NCBI RefSeq assembly: GCF_001663775.1
Contig: NZ_KV467168.1
Location: 1,347,408-1,411,407 of the forward strand
Length of the DNA: 64,000 nucleotides
Source: Arthrobacter sp. B6
GTDB taxonomy: Bacteria; Actinomycetota; Actinomycetes; Actinomycetales; Micrococcaceae
Direction: 5' to 3'
This document shows, one piece after another, positions 42,492 to 50,648 of the stretch. Every line of letters begins with the position of its first letter. The first letter of the stretch is position 1. Both the position numbers and the translations under genes were made by a program. Below the pieces are notes generated by a model. The model saw only the letters and a program-made list of their open reading frames with translations, was not told where the DNA came from and made no database searches.

Positions 42492-42908
42492 TCACCTGGC
42501 AGGGTGTCCGTGCCTGAACAATTGATGGCGTATCTTTGGCGGCCTCGTCGGGGAGCGATGTCGTAGGCGAGTGCCGGCGGTTCGCAGTTGCGCGATACGG
42601 ATTGTGCCGGTGACTGCCACGAGGAGTCCGCCGATGACCGCGGCGATGGAAAGGGCGATGCCGAGGGGCACCGAGCCCACGAGCCCGAAGTACTGTACGT
42701 GCACCTGTTCCTGGTTCTGAAGGATGAAAACGATCAGGAGTCCCAGGAGTACAAGGACAGCGACGGTGGCCATCCACACAAGAGCGGCCCGGGTGGGGTG
42801 CCGCGGGCCCCCTTCGGGGCCCTCGGAGGGCGTGCGTTCGCCTGTCGCCGGTTGCCGTGCAGGCGGTGGAGGGATGGAGGTTCGAGGAGTTAGCGGATTT
42901 GTTTGCAT
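42492..42908 (-). CDS. LapA-domain (DUF1049) membrane protein, copy A
   Basis: The 138-residue protein has a Pro-rich cytoplasmic N-terminus (TSIPPPPARQPA), two membrane helices and the LapA pattern FILQNQEQVHVQYFGLVGSVPLGIALSIAAVIGGLL. A basic C-terminus follows. A near-twin (55918-56337) lies in the opposite orientation. The gene follows the DUF3040 remnant by 16 bp, the same order as in the other copy. LapA-domain proteins in actinobacteria are of unknown role, probably envelope related. Confidence 0.85.
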   Translation of the reverse strand: MQTNPLTPRTSIPPPPARQPATGERTPSEGPEGGPRHPTRAALVWMATVAVLVLLGLLIVFILQNQEQVHVQYFGLVGSVPLGIALSIAAVIGGLLVAVTGTIRIAQLRTAGTRLRHRSPTRPPKIRHQLFRHGHPAR

Positions 42909-42924
42909 GTTGCCACCTTCCTTT

Positions 42925-43080
42925 CAGGTTTTATGGCGTGTCTCCTCTGGCCCTGTTTGAAGTCCGAGGCCTTTAATGAGCCACTGAGCGCCGGCCATCA
43001 TCAGCAGGAAGCCGACGGTGCCGACAATAATGAGTTCTTTTGCGATGCCTACGATGACAAGGGTGAATGCGGCTGTTCGA
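42925..43080 (-). pseudogene. C-terminal remnant of a DUF3040 gene
   Basis: The minus strand reads AAFTLVIVGIAKELIIVGTVGFLLMMAGAQWLIKG and ends at a TGA (42925-42927). It matches the second membrane half of the intact DUF3040 protein at 55600-55902. The N-terminal half is absent: sequence from the end of the 160-residue membrane protein joins directly to mid-DUF3040. The deletion also removed the equivalent of the 88-residue gene found in copy B. Confidence 0.75.
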
Positions 43081-43102
43081 GGAGGTTGAACGGCGGACCG
43101 TT

Positions 43103-43585
43103 CTACGTCCTGCTGATGGAAAGCTCGACCACTGTAAGCGCTGGCAGACCAGGCTCGTGAGGCGCTGCGCCGTTAAGCAACGCGCTGCCGGGCTGCTGGT
43201 GAGTTACACGTAGCGGGTCCGGGGCGCCAGTCCGCATCGGGGCTGGTTCGCCGCGCGGCGCATGACGCCGTTGGCAGCAGTCCTTTTCGGTTTCTTCAGT
43301 CCCCAGCGATGGCGCGGCGCGGTGTACGGCGCCCGTTGCCTGCGAGGTCGACAGTGAAGTACCAGTGGGGCTGGCTGCGGCTTCCGCTTGCGGCGGCACT
43401 TCCTCGGAAACCAGATCGTCTGCTGCCTGAACCGGGCCGCACCCGGGAACGATAGCGTACCGGCTGCCGGAGGTATAGGAAGCGGCTCCCGTAAGGAGAA
43501 GGGTCAGAAGAAGCCACACGAATAGGCTTCGCAGCGAAACGCGGCTGCGAGGCATTCCTGGTGAGGACCAGTTCAGCGCGGCCAT
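43103..43585 (-). CDS. Membrane-anchored Cys-containing protein, copy A
   Basis: The 160-residue protein begins MAALNWSSPG, has one N-terminal membrane helix (LRSLFVWLLLTLLLTGAASYTSGSRYAIVPG), and then a long disordered extracytoplasmic part with KDCCQRR as a Cys pair. It ends with TVVELSISRT. A copy at 54681-55160 shares the start, the CC pair and the ISRT end. No database family is recognised. The whole upstream region of the two copies is also conserved, which supports them as real, regulated genes. Confidence 0.75.
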   Translation of the reverse strand: MAALNWSSPGMPRSRVSLRSLFVWLLLTLLLTGAASYTSGSRYAIVPGCGPVQAADDLVSEEVPPQAEAAASPTGTSLSTSQATGAVHRAAPSLGTEETEKDCCQRRHAPRGEPAPMRTGAPDPLRVTHQQPGSALLNGAAPHEPGLPALTVVELSISRT

Positions 43586-44098
43586 CTCCGAATCCCGGTA
43601 TGTGTCATTTAAAGAGCCTAGCTACCGGCGCCCATCGGATGGTCACACATGTGTCACTTTTGGGCTTCAACTTGAGAGGACAGGTGGCTGAAGGCTCGGA
43701 CGGGGCCTTCCTCGAGGGGTTGACGGCACTCGCGCTGCTGGCGGTCCGCGCCATCGGCTCGGGTCACTTCCTTCGAGCACAGCTCCTGCGCACTCTGAGT
43801 GAGTTACGAGTCCGTCAAGAATGACCCCTGGCCATCACAGGTAAATAACGTGGGGTTGCCGAGGCAGATCGGGCACGTAGCCTTTTCAGTGAAGTGCATT
43901 GCGGAACCGCTACCGGAACCGAATGCGGACAGGATGCAGAACCTGTCATCCCTACAACGGGACCCGTGAGATATCCGGGACACACAACAAGATGCGCGCA
44001 CGGGCTTAGCCGGTGGCGGTCGGCAACGGCCGCCGGCAGTTCCGGCCTCGACCCGCACGCGGGTGTGTTCCAATGCGCCCACAGGGAGGAACAACACC
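43586..44098. promoter_or_regulatory. Divergent intergenic region with duplicated promoter
   Basis: This 513-bp gap separates copy A of the Cys-membrane protein from a PRC-barrel gene. Its left part has TCAACTTGA (43667-43675) and AGCCTAGCTAC (43615-43625), both conserved at the same distances from ATG in copy B. The right part precedes the PRC-barrel gene, which has a GGGAGGA ribosome site. No further gene is seen in between. Confidence 0.6.
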
Positions 44099-44521
44099 AT
44101 GTCCGATGAAAAAATGGCAGAACTCAGGAAACTCAGCGACACCGCCCAAACAGTTGCGGAAAGAGACGATGACATCCGTGGCCGTGATGTGAAAGACCGG
44201 GACGGGAACGACCTTGGAAAAGTCGATGACCTTCTCATAGACCCGGAAGAAAACAAGGTCCGGTTTCTCGTCGTTGCCTCGGGTGGATTCCTGGGGATCG
44301 GGGAAACGAACTCCTTCATCCCCGTCGAGACGATTTCACGAATCACCTCTGACGAGGTTCATCTGGATCAAAAACGGGATCACGTGGCGGAAGCGCCTGC
44401 TTATGATCCCGACCTCGTAGCAGAGCGGGATTTTTACCAAAGTGTGTACAGCTACTACGGCTACCAGCCCTACTGGACGCCGGGCTACGTCTACCCGGCG
44501 TACCCTTTCCCGCCCCGCTAG
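44099..44521 (+). CDS. PRC-barrel domain protein, copy A
   Basis: The 140-residue protein starts at ATG 44099 after a GGGAGGA site. Its PRC-barrel core covers DDIRGRDVKDRDGNDLGKVDDLLIDPEENKVRFLVVASGGFLGIGETNSFIPVETI. A Tyr/Pro-rich C-terminus follows (YYGYQPYWTPGYVYPAYPFPPR). The PRC barrel binds partner proteins or RNA and is common in stress-linked proteins. A paralogue lies at 59450-59881 in the other orientation with the same tail. Confidence 0.88.
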   Translation: MSDEKMAELRKLSDTAQTVAERDDDIRGRDVKDRDGNDLGKVDDLLIDPEENKVRFLVVASGGFLGIGETNSFIPVETISRITSDEVHLDQKRDHVAEAPAYDPDLVAERDFYQSVYSYYGYQPYWTPGYVYPAYPFPPR

Positions 44522-44630
44522 GGAATCCGTTTCGGCCGGGGCGGCCCTGCCCTCCGCGCCGGCGTCTAAGGCAGGGCAGGAAATCCGACGCTGGCAGGGA
44601 CATCCTGCCGGCATTGGCAAAAGGAAAGTG

Positions 44631-45059
44631 ATGGTGATGGGAATGAAAAGCAAAGCAAGCGTCCTGATGGCAGGAGCTGCCATGGTGGCAGGCCTCCTTG
44701 CAGGTTGCGGAGAAGGAACAGTGGTCGAAGAAGCCCAGGAAGCGGGACCGACCGCGGAAGCGGCCATTCTGGGCGCGACCGTCACCGTGCAATCAGAGGT
44801 CCAAGAGGTAGTCGGCCCCAACGCTTTTACCGTAGGTGATGACTTGGAGGAAGACACTCTGGTCCTGGGCAAAGGAATCAGTGAAGGCCTGGAAGAGGGC
44901 AACAAAGTACAAGTCACCGGCACTGTCCGCAGCTTCATAAAAGCCGATGTGGAAAAGGACTACGGGATAGATTTCAACGACGATGAGGACACCTTCGTCG
45001 TCGAATACGAACAGGACCTCGCCGTCGTGGCCGACCAGGTCCAGGAGCTTCCCGACTAG
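44631..45059 (+). CDS. Small secreted lipoprotein
   Basis: The 142-residue product has a lipoprotein signal (MKSKASVLMAGAAMVAGLLAGC) with an LLAGC lipobox. An acidic, OB-like beta-rich domain follows (VTVQSEVQEVVGPNAFTVGDD...NKVQVTGTVRSFIKADVEKDYGIDF). It lies 109 bp after the PRC-barrel gene. Related to the lipoprotein at 45871-46377 in layout: both have VKVTG-like strands and an acidic tail. The role is unknown. Confidence 0.78.
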   Translation: MVMGMKSKASVLMAGAAMVAGLLAGCGEGTVVEEAQEAGPTAEAAILGATVTVQSEVQEVVGPNAFTVGDDLEEDTLVLGKGISEGLEEGNKVQVTGTVRSFIKADVEKDYGIDFNDDEDTFVVEYEQDLAVVADQVQELPD

Positions 45060-45164
45060 TGAAACTACGGAAGCCCCGGCCCCGCCTGCCAGGGAGGGCT
45101 GCCGAACACCGCTTCCGCGGGCCGGGTCAGTGCAGGGAAACCTCAGCGCAGGGAAGGAACAACA

Positions 45165-45782
45165 ATGAAACCACGTACACCCGGGGCGACCACCCCCGAG
45201 GACATTCGAGATGACTCCGTGGCCGCGGAGCGCGGCCGCTTCGGCGGGATCAAACCTGGTTCCGCGTTTTTCGGCTGGATGACGGCGATGGGTATCTCGG
45301 TATTGCTCACCGCACTGATCACGGCTGTCGCGGCCGCGGCAGGAGCTACTAGCAACTTTGAGCCCTCAACCGTCTTGAACCAGGCGTCAGAGAACCTCCA
45401 GATGGTCAGTATCACCGGAGCAATCATCCTGGCCGTGGTGCTGTTCATCGCCTACTACTGCGGAGGCTACGTCGCCGGACGCATGGCTCGCTTTGACGGG
45501 GCCAAGCAAGGCCTCGCCGTCTGGTTGTGGGCTGTCATCGCCACAATCGTCGCTGCAACTCTCGCGGCGTTGGCCACACAGTTCAATAACGTGCTCGACG
45601 CCACAGCCTTTCCCGGCCTAGCAGCGAATGAGGAAGCCCTCACGGCCGGCAGCATTACCCTCCTGTTCATCGCGGCTCTGGTGACCTTGGCCGGAGCTGT
45701 TCTCGGCGGACAGATGGGCATGCGCTTCCACCGCAGGGTTGACCAGGCTGCAGTAAACCATCAGACCGGCCAGGGGAAATAG
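45165..45782 (+). CDS. Four-helix membrane protein (YrzE/TIGR04086-like)
   Basis: The 205-residue protein has four membrane segments, with YYCGGYVAGRMARFDGAKQGLAVWLW between helices 2 and 3. That pattern is seen in a family of small actinobacterial and Bacillus membrane proteins of unknown function. A good GGAAGGA-like site precedes the ATG. It lies in a plus-strand run of PRC-barrel, lipoprotein and membrane protein genes. Confidence 0.72.
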   Translation: MKPRTPGATTPEDIRDDSVAAERGRFGGIKPGSAFFGWMTAMGISVLLTALITAVAAAAGATSNFEPSTVLNQASENLQMVSITGAIILAVVLFIAYYCGGYVAGRMARFDGAKQGLAVWLWAVIATIVAATLAALATQFNNVLDATAFPGLAANEEALTAGSITLLFIAALVTLAGAVLGGQMGMRFHRRVDQAAVNHQTGQGK

Positions 45783-45870
45783 TCAGGCAACCGCCTGGAA
45801 CTTACGACGGCAGCACCGCTGGTCTGCAGATGGACCAGCGGCACGCTGCACGAAGGACCAAGGAGAGACC

Positions 45871-46377
45871 ATGGGACATGAGGCCAGGATCAGGACCGGC
45901 GGCACTGCACGGACCGCGCCGGCTGCCCTCCTTGCCAGGGTGGCAACGGCAGCGGCTCTCATCGTTGCCGCCACTGCACCCGCTGGGTGCAGCACTTCGG
46001 AACCGGGACCGGAGGGCACGGTTGAGATCGAAGAGGTTCACCTCGATGCCATCAGGGAAGTAGTACCCGACGTGGAGGAGTACACGAAGGTGACCGTCCC
46101 CGGTGAAGTTGAACGGATCATCTCCCCTTCTAGCTTCTCCATCGTTGATCCTGAGGATCCACTGGTCGAGGAACTTCTCATCGTGCATGAAACGGCACTG
46201 GATGGCATCAGCCCTGAAGCAAGAGTCAAGGTCACAGGGGTGGTATACCGCGGCTTTGACGTAGCGGAGGTAGAAAAGGAAACGGGCATCGACCTGGATC
46301 AAGCCCTGCACGAGCAGTGGCAGGGCGACTCGTACATCGTGGCCTCCGGCATCGAACCTTCCGGCGCGTCCGGATGA
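45871..46377 (+). CDS. Lipoprotein with OB-like beta domain, copy A
   Basis: The 168-residue product has a signal region with the lipobox PAGC and then EIEEVHLDAIREVVPDV. A beta-rich domain follows (VTVPGEVERIISPSSFSIVDPEDPLVEELLIVHE...VKVTGVVYRGFDVAEVEKETGIDLDQAL). The paralogue at 58883-59371 shares most of these blocks. The ATG follows AAGGAGAGACC. Its function is unknown; membrane-surface location is inferred. Confidence 0.8.
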   Translation: MGHEARIRTGGTARTAPAALLARVATAAALIVAATAPAGCSTSEPGPEGTVEIEEVHLDAIREVVPDVEEYTKVTVPGEVERIISPSSFSIVDPEDPLVEELLIVHETALDGISPEARVKVTGVVYRGFDVAEVEKETGIDLDQALHEQWQGDSYIVASGIEPSGASG

Positions 46378-46523
46378 CCACGACCGGCGGGCGCCCGGAG
46401 AGCACCGTAGGCCAGGTCAACGCGGAAGGGCGCTGACACCCCCAAAAGGTCTAAAATGATCGTAGGTTTGCACCCTTCGTGCTCCCAGTACGCTCAAGGG
46501 CGCAGCCCGAAGGAGGGAACGCC

Positions 46524-47264
46524 ATGGATGCCAGAGAGAATTCGCAGCCGCTGGACCGCTCCACCCCCGGCCCGGTCAGACCGGCAGGGGTGACGGGGAG
46601 GCCGGACGTCTGGGCCGCGGTGGCCGGCCTGGTGTTCACCGCCCTGGTGGTGGCCAGCTTCTTCACGCCCGACACGCCCAGTACCGACAGCCCGGCGGAG
46701 GACATCGCTGCCCAGCTTGCCGGCGACCGCACCGCCCACCAGGTTTCGCTGCTGCTGGGATTATTCGCCGACATCGCCTTCCTGGTGTTCCTGGCCGGCC
46801 TCTGGAGCAGGCTGCGCCGATGGGAGGGCCCGGCCGGGATGTTCTCCGCGCTGGTCCTCACCGCCGGCGCTGCCGTGGCGGCGCTCATGCTGGTGTCGGG
46901 GGGCCTGTACATGGCGCTCCTCCAGTACGCCTCCGGTGGCCAGCCCGACCCGGTGGCGCTTCGCGCCCTCACCGTCCTCAACGACTGGGTGGGTGGTGCC
47001 ATTGTGCCCGCCAGTATCGCGATGTTCCTCGGTGCGGCGGTGGCCATCCTGACCACCCGGGCGCTACCGCGCTGGCTGGGCTGGCTGGCTGCCGCCACAG
47101 CCGTGCTGCTGCTTATTTCCCTCGTGGGAGTCTTCCAGACCGACACCGAGGGAAGCGTGGTCGACATCGCCGGTTTCGCCGGCTTCCTGCTCTTCGTGAT
47201 CTGGGTCCTGGCCACCAGCGTCGTGCTGCTGCTCCGGCCCGGCCGGCAGCCGGCCGGTCCATAA
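46524..47264 (+). CDS. Multi-helix membrane protein, unknown function
   Basis: The 246-residue protein has about six membrane helices. The ATG at 46524 has AGGAGGGAA upstream. A TAAAAT (46452-46457) about 70 bp earlier could be the -10 box. I do not recognise a characterised family; the general layout resembles DUF4386-type proteins. A perfect 17-bp terminator stem follows. Confidence 0.7.
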   Translation: MDARENSQPLDRSTPGPVRPAGVTGRPDVWAAVAGLVFTALVVASFFTPDTPSTDSPAEDIAAQLAGDRTAHQVSLLLGLFADIAFLVFLAGLWSRLRRWEGPAGMFSALVLTAGAAVAALMLVSGGLYMALLQYASGGQPDPVALRALTVLNDWVGGAIVPASIAMFLGAAVAILTTRALPRWLGWLAAATAVLLLISLVGVFQTDTEGSVVDIAGFAGFLLFVIWVLATSVVLLLRPGRQPAGP

Positions 47265-47286
47265 CGCCCGAAGGCCCGGAACCGCG

Positions 47287-47329
47287 AGCCAAGCGCCGCC
47301 GTCTTTAATCACGACGGCGGCGCTTGGCT
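47287..47329 (+). terminator. Perfect 17-bp terminator hairpin
   Basis: AGCCAAGCGCCGCCGTC (47287-47303) pairs without mismatch with GACGGCGGCGCTTGGCT (47313-47329) over a 9-base loop. It follows the membrane protein gene by 22 bp. The arm contains the GCCGCCGTC core shared by other elements in the window. Confidence 0.8.
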
Positions 47330-47547
47330 TATGTGCGGTTGTGCACCTCACAACCCCCGATCACGTAGGCCAGCACAAATTCTTCATCCCTTCCTGGATG
47401 CCGCCAGTCATGCGGCCAAATGGACTAACACCGGTACTTTGTGCGACACTTCACAGGTTTTGGTGTGGTGCGCGCCACTACGTCTACACGACGACGCGCA
47501 GCACCCACCGCACCACCCACGCTCTTCCATGGAGGGAACCCACACTT

Positions 47548-49089
47548 ATGAGCGATGTCCTGTCAGCCATCAATGGCGTGATCTGGAGCGACTGGCTCGT
47601 CTATCTCTGCCTTGCCACCGGCGTCTACTTCTCCGTCCGTTCGCGCTTCCTGCAGGTGCGGCACGTCAAGGGAATGATCCAGCAGCTGCTTCGGGGTGAG
47701 AAGTCTGCCTCCGGCGTCTCCTCGTTCCAGGCTTTGGCCATGTCCCTGTCCGGCCGGGTCGGTACCGGCAACATCGCCGGCGTCGCCACCGCGGTCGCCT
47801 TCGGCGGACCGGGCGCCCTGTTCTGGATGTGGGTCGTCGCCTTCCTGGGCGCGTCGACGTCGTTCGTCGAGTCGACCCTCGGCCAGATCTACAAGACCCG
47901 CGACCCGCTGACCGGCGAGTACCGCGGCGGCCCGGCCTACTACTTCTCCCGCGCGCTCGCCCACACCAAGGGTGCCAAGTTTTTCAAGATCTACGGCTAC
48001 GTCTTCGCAGCCGTGACCGTTCTGGCCTGCGGTGTCCTGATGCCGGGTGTCCAGGCCAACTCGATGGCCACCGCGATCGGCGGCGCCTGGACCCTCGAAC
48101 CGTGGATGGTGGCCGTCGGCGCCGTCATTCTCCTGGCGTTTGTCATCATCGGCGGAGTGAAGCGCATCGCCAGCGTCGCGGCGTTCGTCGTGCCGTTCAT
48201 GGCCGTCGGCTACATCGTCCTTGCCATGGTCGTCGTCTTCATCAACGCCGCCCAGCTGCCGGAGATCCTCGCGCTGGTGTTCCGCAGCGCCCTGGGCATG
48301 GATTCCGCCCTCGGTGCCGTTATCGGCCTGGCCGTGATGTGGGGCGTCAAGCGGGGCATCTACTCGAACGAGGCCGGCCAGGGAACGGGTCCGCATGCCG
48401 CGGCCGCCGCAGAGGTGTCGCACCCGGCGAAGCAGGGCCTGGTCCAGGCCTTCGCGGTCTACATCGACACCCTGTTCGTGTGCTCGGCCACCGGCTTCCT
48501 GATCCTCTCCACCGGCGCCTACCGCGTCTTCTCCGGAGGCACCGAAGACGGCGAGGTCCTCGTTGAGGGCGGCCTGCTTTCGGCCACGGCCAGCGTTGGG
48601 CCCCAGTTCGTACAGACCGGATTCGACTCCGTCTTTCCGGGGTTCGGCGCCGCGTTCATCGCCATCACGCTGATCTTCTTCTGCCTGACCACGGTCATCG
48701 CCTACTACTACATGGCGGAGACCAACCTGCGCTTCCTCGTAGGCAACTCCTCAAACACGATGATTCCCGGTGTCCGGGCCAGCGTGGGCCGCGTGACCAC
48801 GATGACCCTGCAGGTCCTGATCCTCATCGCCGTCGCTTACGGCTGCGTGAACACTGCCGCCGACGCATGGGTGATGGGCGACATCGGCGTCGGCCTCATG
48901 GCCTGGCTGAACATCGTGGGCATCCTGATCCTGCAGAAACCGGCGTTCAAGGCGCTCAAGGACTTCGAGAGGCAGCAGAAACTCGGCCTCGACCCGGTCT
49001 TCGACCCGCAGCCCCTCGGCATCACCGGAGCCACCTTCTGGGAGTCCTACAAGCCGGCCGACCGCGAGAAGGAATCCGCGCGGATCTAG
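47548..49089 (+). CDS. Sodium:alanine/glycine symporter (AlsT/AGCS family)
   Basis: The 513-residue protein has about 11 membrane helices. AGCS signatures are SFQALAMSLSGRVGTGNIAGVATAVAFGGPGALFWMW near residues 56-92 and MWGVKRGIYSNEAGQGTGPHAAAAA near 265-290. It imports alanine or glycine with sodium. The ATG at 47548 follows GGAGGG; the frame extends upstream without coding character. It stands alone between two terminators. Confidence 0.9.
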   Translation: MSDVLSAINGVIWSDWLVYLCLATGVYFSVRSRFLQVRHVKGMIQQLLRGEKSASGVSSFQALAMSLSGRVGTGNIAGVATAVAFGGPGALFWMWVVAFLGASTSFVESTLGQIYKTRDPLTGEYRGGPAYYFSRALAHTKGAKFFKIYGYVFAAVTVLACGVLMPGVQANSMATAIGGAWTLEPWMVAVGAVILLAFVIIGGVKRIASVAAFVVPFMAVGYIVLAMVVVFINAAQLPEILALVFRSALGMDSALGAVIGLAVMWGVKRGIYSNEAGQGTGPHAAAAAEVSHPAKQGLVQAFAVYIDTLFVCSATGFLILSTGAYRVFSGGTEDGEVLVEGGLLSATASVGPQFVQTGFDSVFPGFGAAFIAITLIFFCLTTVIAYYYMAETNLRFLVGNSSNTMIPGVRASVGRVTTMTLQVLILIAVAYGCVNTAADAWVMGDIGVGLMAWLNIVGILILQKPAFKALKDFERQQKLGLDPVFDPQPLGITGATFWESYKPADREKESARI

Positions 49090-49097
49090 CGCGCATT

Positions 49098-49134
49098 TGA
49101 CCGTGCGCCGCGCCGTTCACGCGGCGCACGGTCA
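49098..49134 (+). terminator. Terminator hairpin after symporter gene
   Basis: TGACCGTGCGCCGCG (49098-49112) pairs perfectly with CGCGGCGCACGGTCA (49120-49134) over a 7-base loop, just after the AlsT stop codon. Confidence 0.8.
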
Positions 49135-49188
49135 CCCCCCCTCCCCGGCGACCACAGGGCCCGGCGACGTAGATGCGGAACTGCACGC

Positions 49189-49200
49189 GGCGCCGTCGTA
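49189..49200 (+). repeat. Occurrence of the GCCGCCGTCGTA intergenic element
   Basis: GGCGCCGTCGTA lies about 100 bp after the AlsT gene. Related copies are at 29513-29524, 31946-31957, 34494-34505 (inside a terminator arm), 38188-38199 and 47296-47303 (core only). All are outside genes and follow 3' ends of plus-strand genes. Confidence 0.5.
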
Positions 49201-49265
49201 CCTTCCGCCGTCATCATCAGGCGCTGATTCCGGGACCCAACCCGGACTGTGGTAATCCGGTAGGT

Positions 49266-50270
49266 ATGTCTCCCTTATCCGAATCTTCCACCACGGCATC
49301 GGCCGGGGAAGAACGCAGCGCCCGAATCGCCGTCACCCTTTTCCCGGTGCTTATCCTGGCCGGAGGCGCCGTAGCGCTTGCTGCCCCCACAGCCTTCACC
49401 GGGCTGGCCCCCTGGATCAACCCCCTCTTGGGACTCATCATGTTCGGCATGGGGCTGACCCTCACGCCTCCGGACTTCGCCGTCATTGCCAGGCGTCCTG
49501 TCCCGGTGGTGATCGGCGTTGTGGCGCAGTATGCCGTCATGCCGCTCCTGGGCTGGCTGATCGCGGCGGCGCTGGGGCTGCCGCCTGCGTTGGCCGCGGG
49601 CGTCATCCTGGTGGGCTGCTGCCCCGGCGGAACGGCGTCCAATGTGGTGTCCTACCTGGCCAGGGGTGACGTCGCCCTGTCCGTGGCGATGACCACCGTG
49701 TCAACGCTGATCGCTCCCCTGCTGACCCCGGTGCTGGCATTGTGGCTGGCCGGTCAGTACATGCCGGTGGACGCCGGTTCGATGGCGTGGTCCATCGTCC
49801 AGATTGTGCTGTTCCCTGTGCTGCTGGGACTCGTCCTCCGGCTCTTCCTGCCGGGCCTGGTCAACAAGACGCTGCCTGCCCTTCCCTGGATCTCGGTGCT
49901 CGCCATCACCACCGTGGTGGTGGCGGTGGTGGCCGGAAGCGCAAAGGCCATTTTCTCCGCAGGGCTGCTGGTTCTCGCTGCGGTGATTCTGCACAACGGC
50001 CTGGGATACGCCCTCGGTTACGGTGCGGCCCGTTTGTTCCGGCTGCCGATTCCGTCCAGGCGTACCACCGCGGTTGAGGTCGGCATGCAGAACTCAGGCC
50101 TCGCGGCAGGCCTGGCACGGCAGTATCTGACTCCGGAAGCGGCCCTGCCCGGCGCGATTTTCTCGGTCTGGCACAACGTTTCGGGTGCGGTTCTGGCCGC
50201 GTACTGGCGCCGCCGCAGCGCTCCTGCTGTGCGCGACGGCGAGCCGGTTCCGGCGGCTGTCACGGAGTAA
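49266..50270 (+). CDS. Bile acid:sodium symporter family transporter (BASS)
   Basis: The 334-residue protein has nine or ten hydrophobic segments. BASS signatures are LGLIMFGMGLTLTPPDFAVI near 57-76, VGCCPGGTASNVVSYLARGDVALSVAMT near 120-147, and RRTTAVEVGMQNSGLAAGLA near the C-terminus, which holds sodium-binding residues. Family members import bile acids in animals and organic acids such as pantoate or pyruvate in bacteria and plastids. The substrate is unknown. The ATG at 49266 lies close to GGTAGG. Confidence 0.87.
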   Translation: MSPLSESSTTASAGEERSARIAVTLFPVLILAGGAVALAAPTAFTGLAPWINPLLGLIMFGMGLTLTPPDFAVIARRPVPVVIGVVAQYAVMPLLGWLIAAALGLPPALAAGVILVGCCPGGTASNVVSYLARGDVALSVAMTTVSTLIAPLLTPVLALWLAGQYMPVDAGSMAWSIVQIVLFPVLLGLVLRLFLPGLVNKTLPALPWISVLAITTVVVAVVAGSAKAIFSAGLLVLAAVILHNGLGYALGYGAARLFRLPIPSRRTTAVEVGMQNSGLAAGLARQYLTPEAALPGAIFSVWHNVSGAVLAAYWRRRSAPAVRDGEPVPAAVTE

Positions 50271-50437
50271 GCACAACTCCAACTGAAAGATGTCACTGGC
50301 CACCCTCGTCCTGCCGCCCTAGGATCGAATGACCAGCCGATAATCAGTCAGGGCCGCCGAGAGTACCGGCGGATCGACTCACCCGGTGTTCATTTCTTGC
50401 CCTGCCTGATGTGGAAGTCAAGAGAGGGGGACCGCCC

Positions 50438-50581
50438 GTGGAAGTCCTGGTCAGCACAAACAGTGGCGTCGAGGGCAGTGAGCAATCAGCCCGTAAGATC
50501 GGATCCACTGTCAGCAGCACACCTGCAAGCCGGATCGGCGTAAAAGAAACCAGCCGATGGGAGGGCCCGGCCGCTGCCTAA
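50438..50581 (+). pseudogene. HPF/RaiA-like N-terminal fragment
   Basis: A GTG at 50438, preceded by GAGAGGGGG, opens a 47-codon frame beginning VEVLVSTNSGVEGSEQSAR. The start matches the opening of HPF/RaiA-type ribosome-hibernation proteins (MxVxVNTDxxxEGxExLA). After about 20 residues the match fades and a stop follows, so it is a truncated relic or a very short derived protein. The remaining parts of this 378-bp gap (50271-50648) show only the AAAGGA ribosome site for the next gene. Confidence 0.4.
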
Positions 50582-50648
50582 GGGTCCGCCACTTCCAACC
50601 CGGCCGCCGATAATCGGCATCGAGCACGCACTGCGAAAGGACGAAGAA

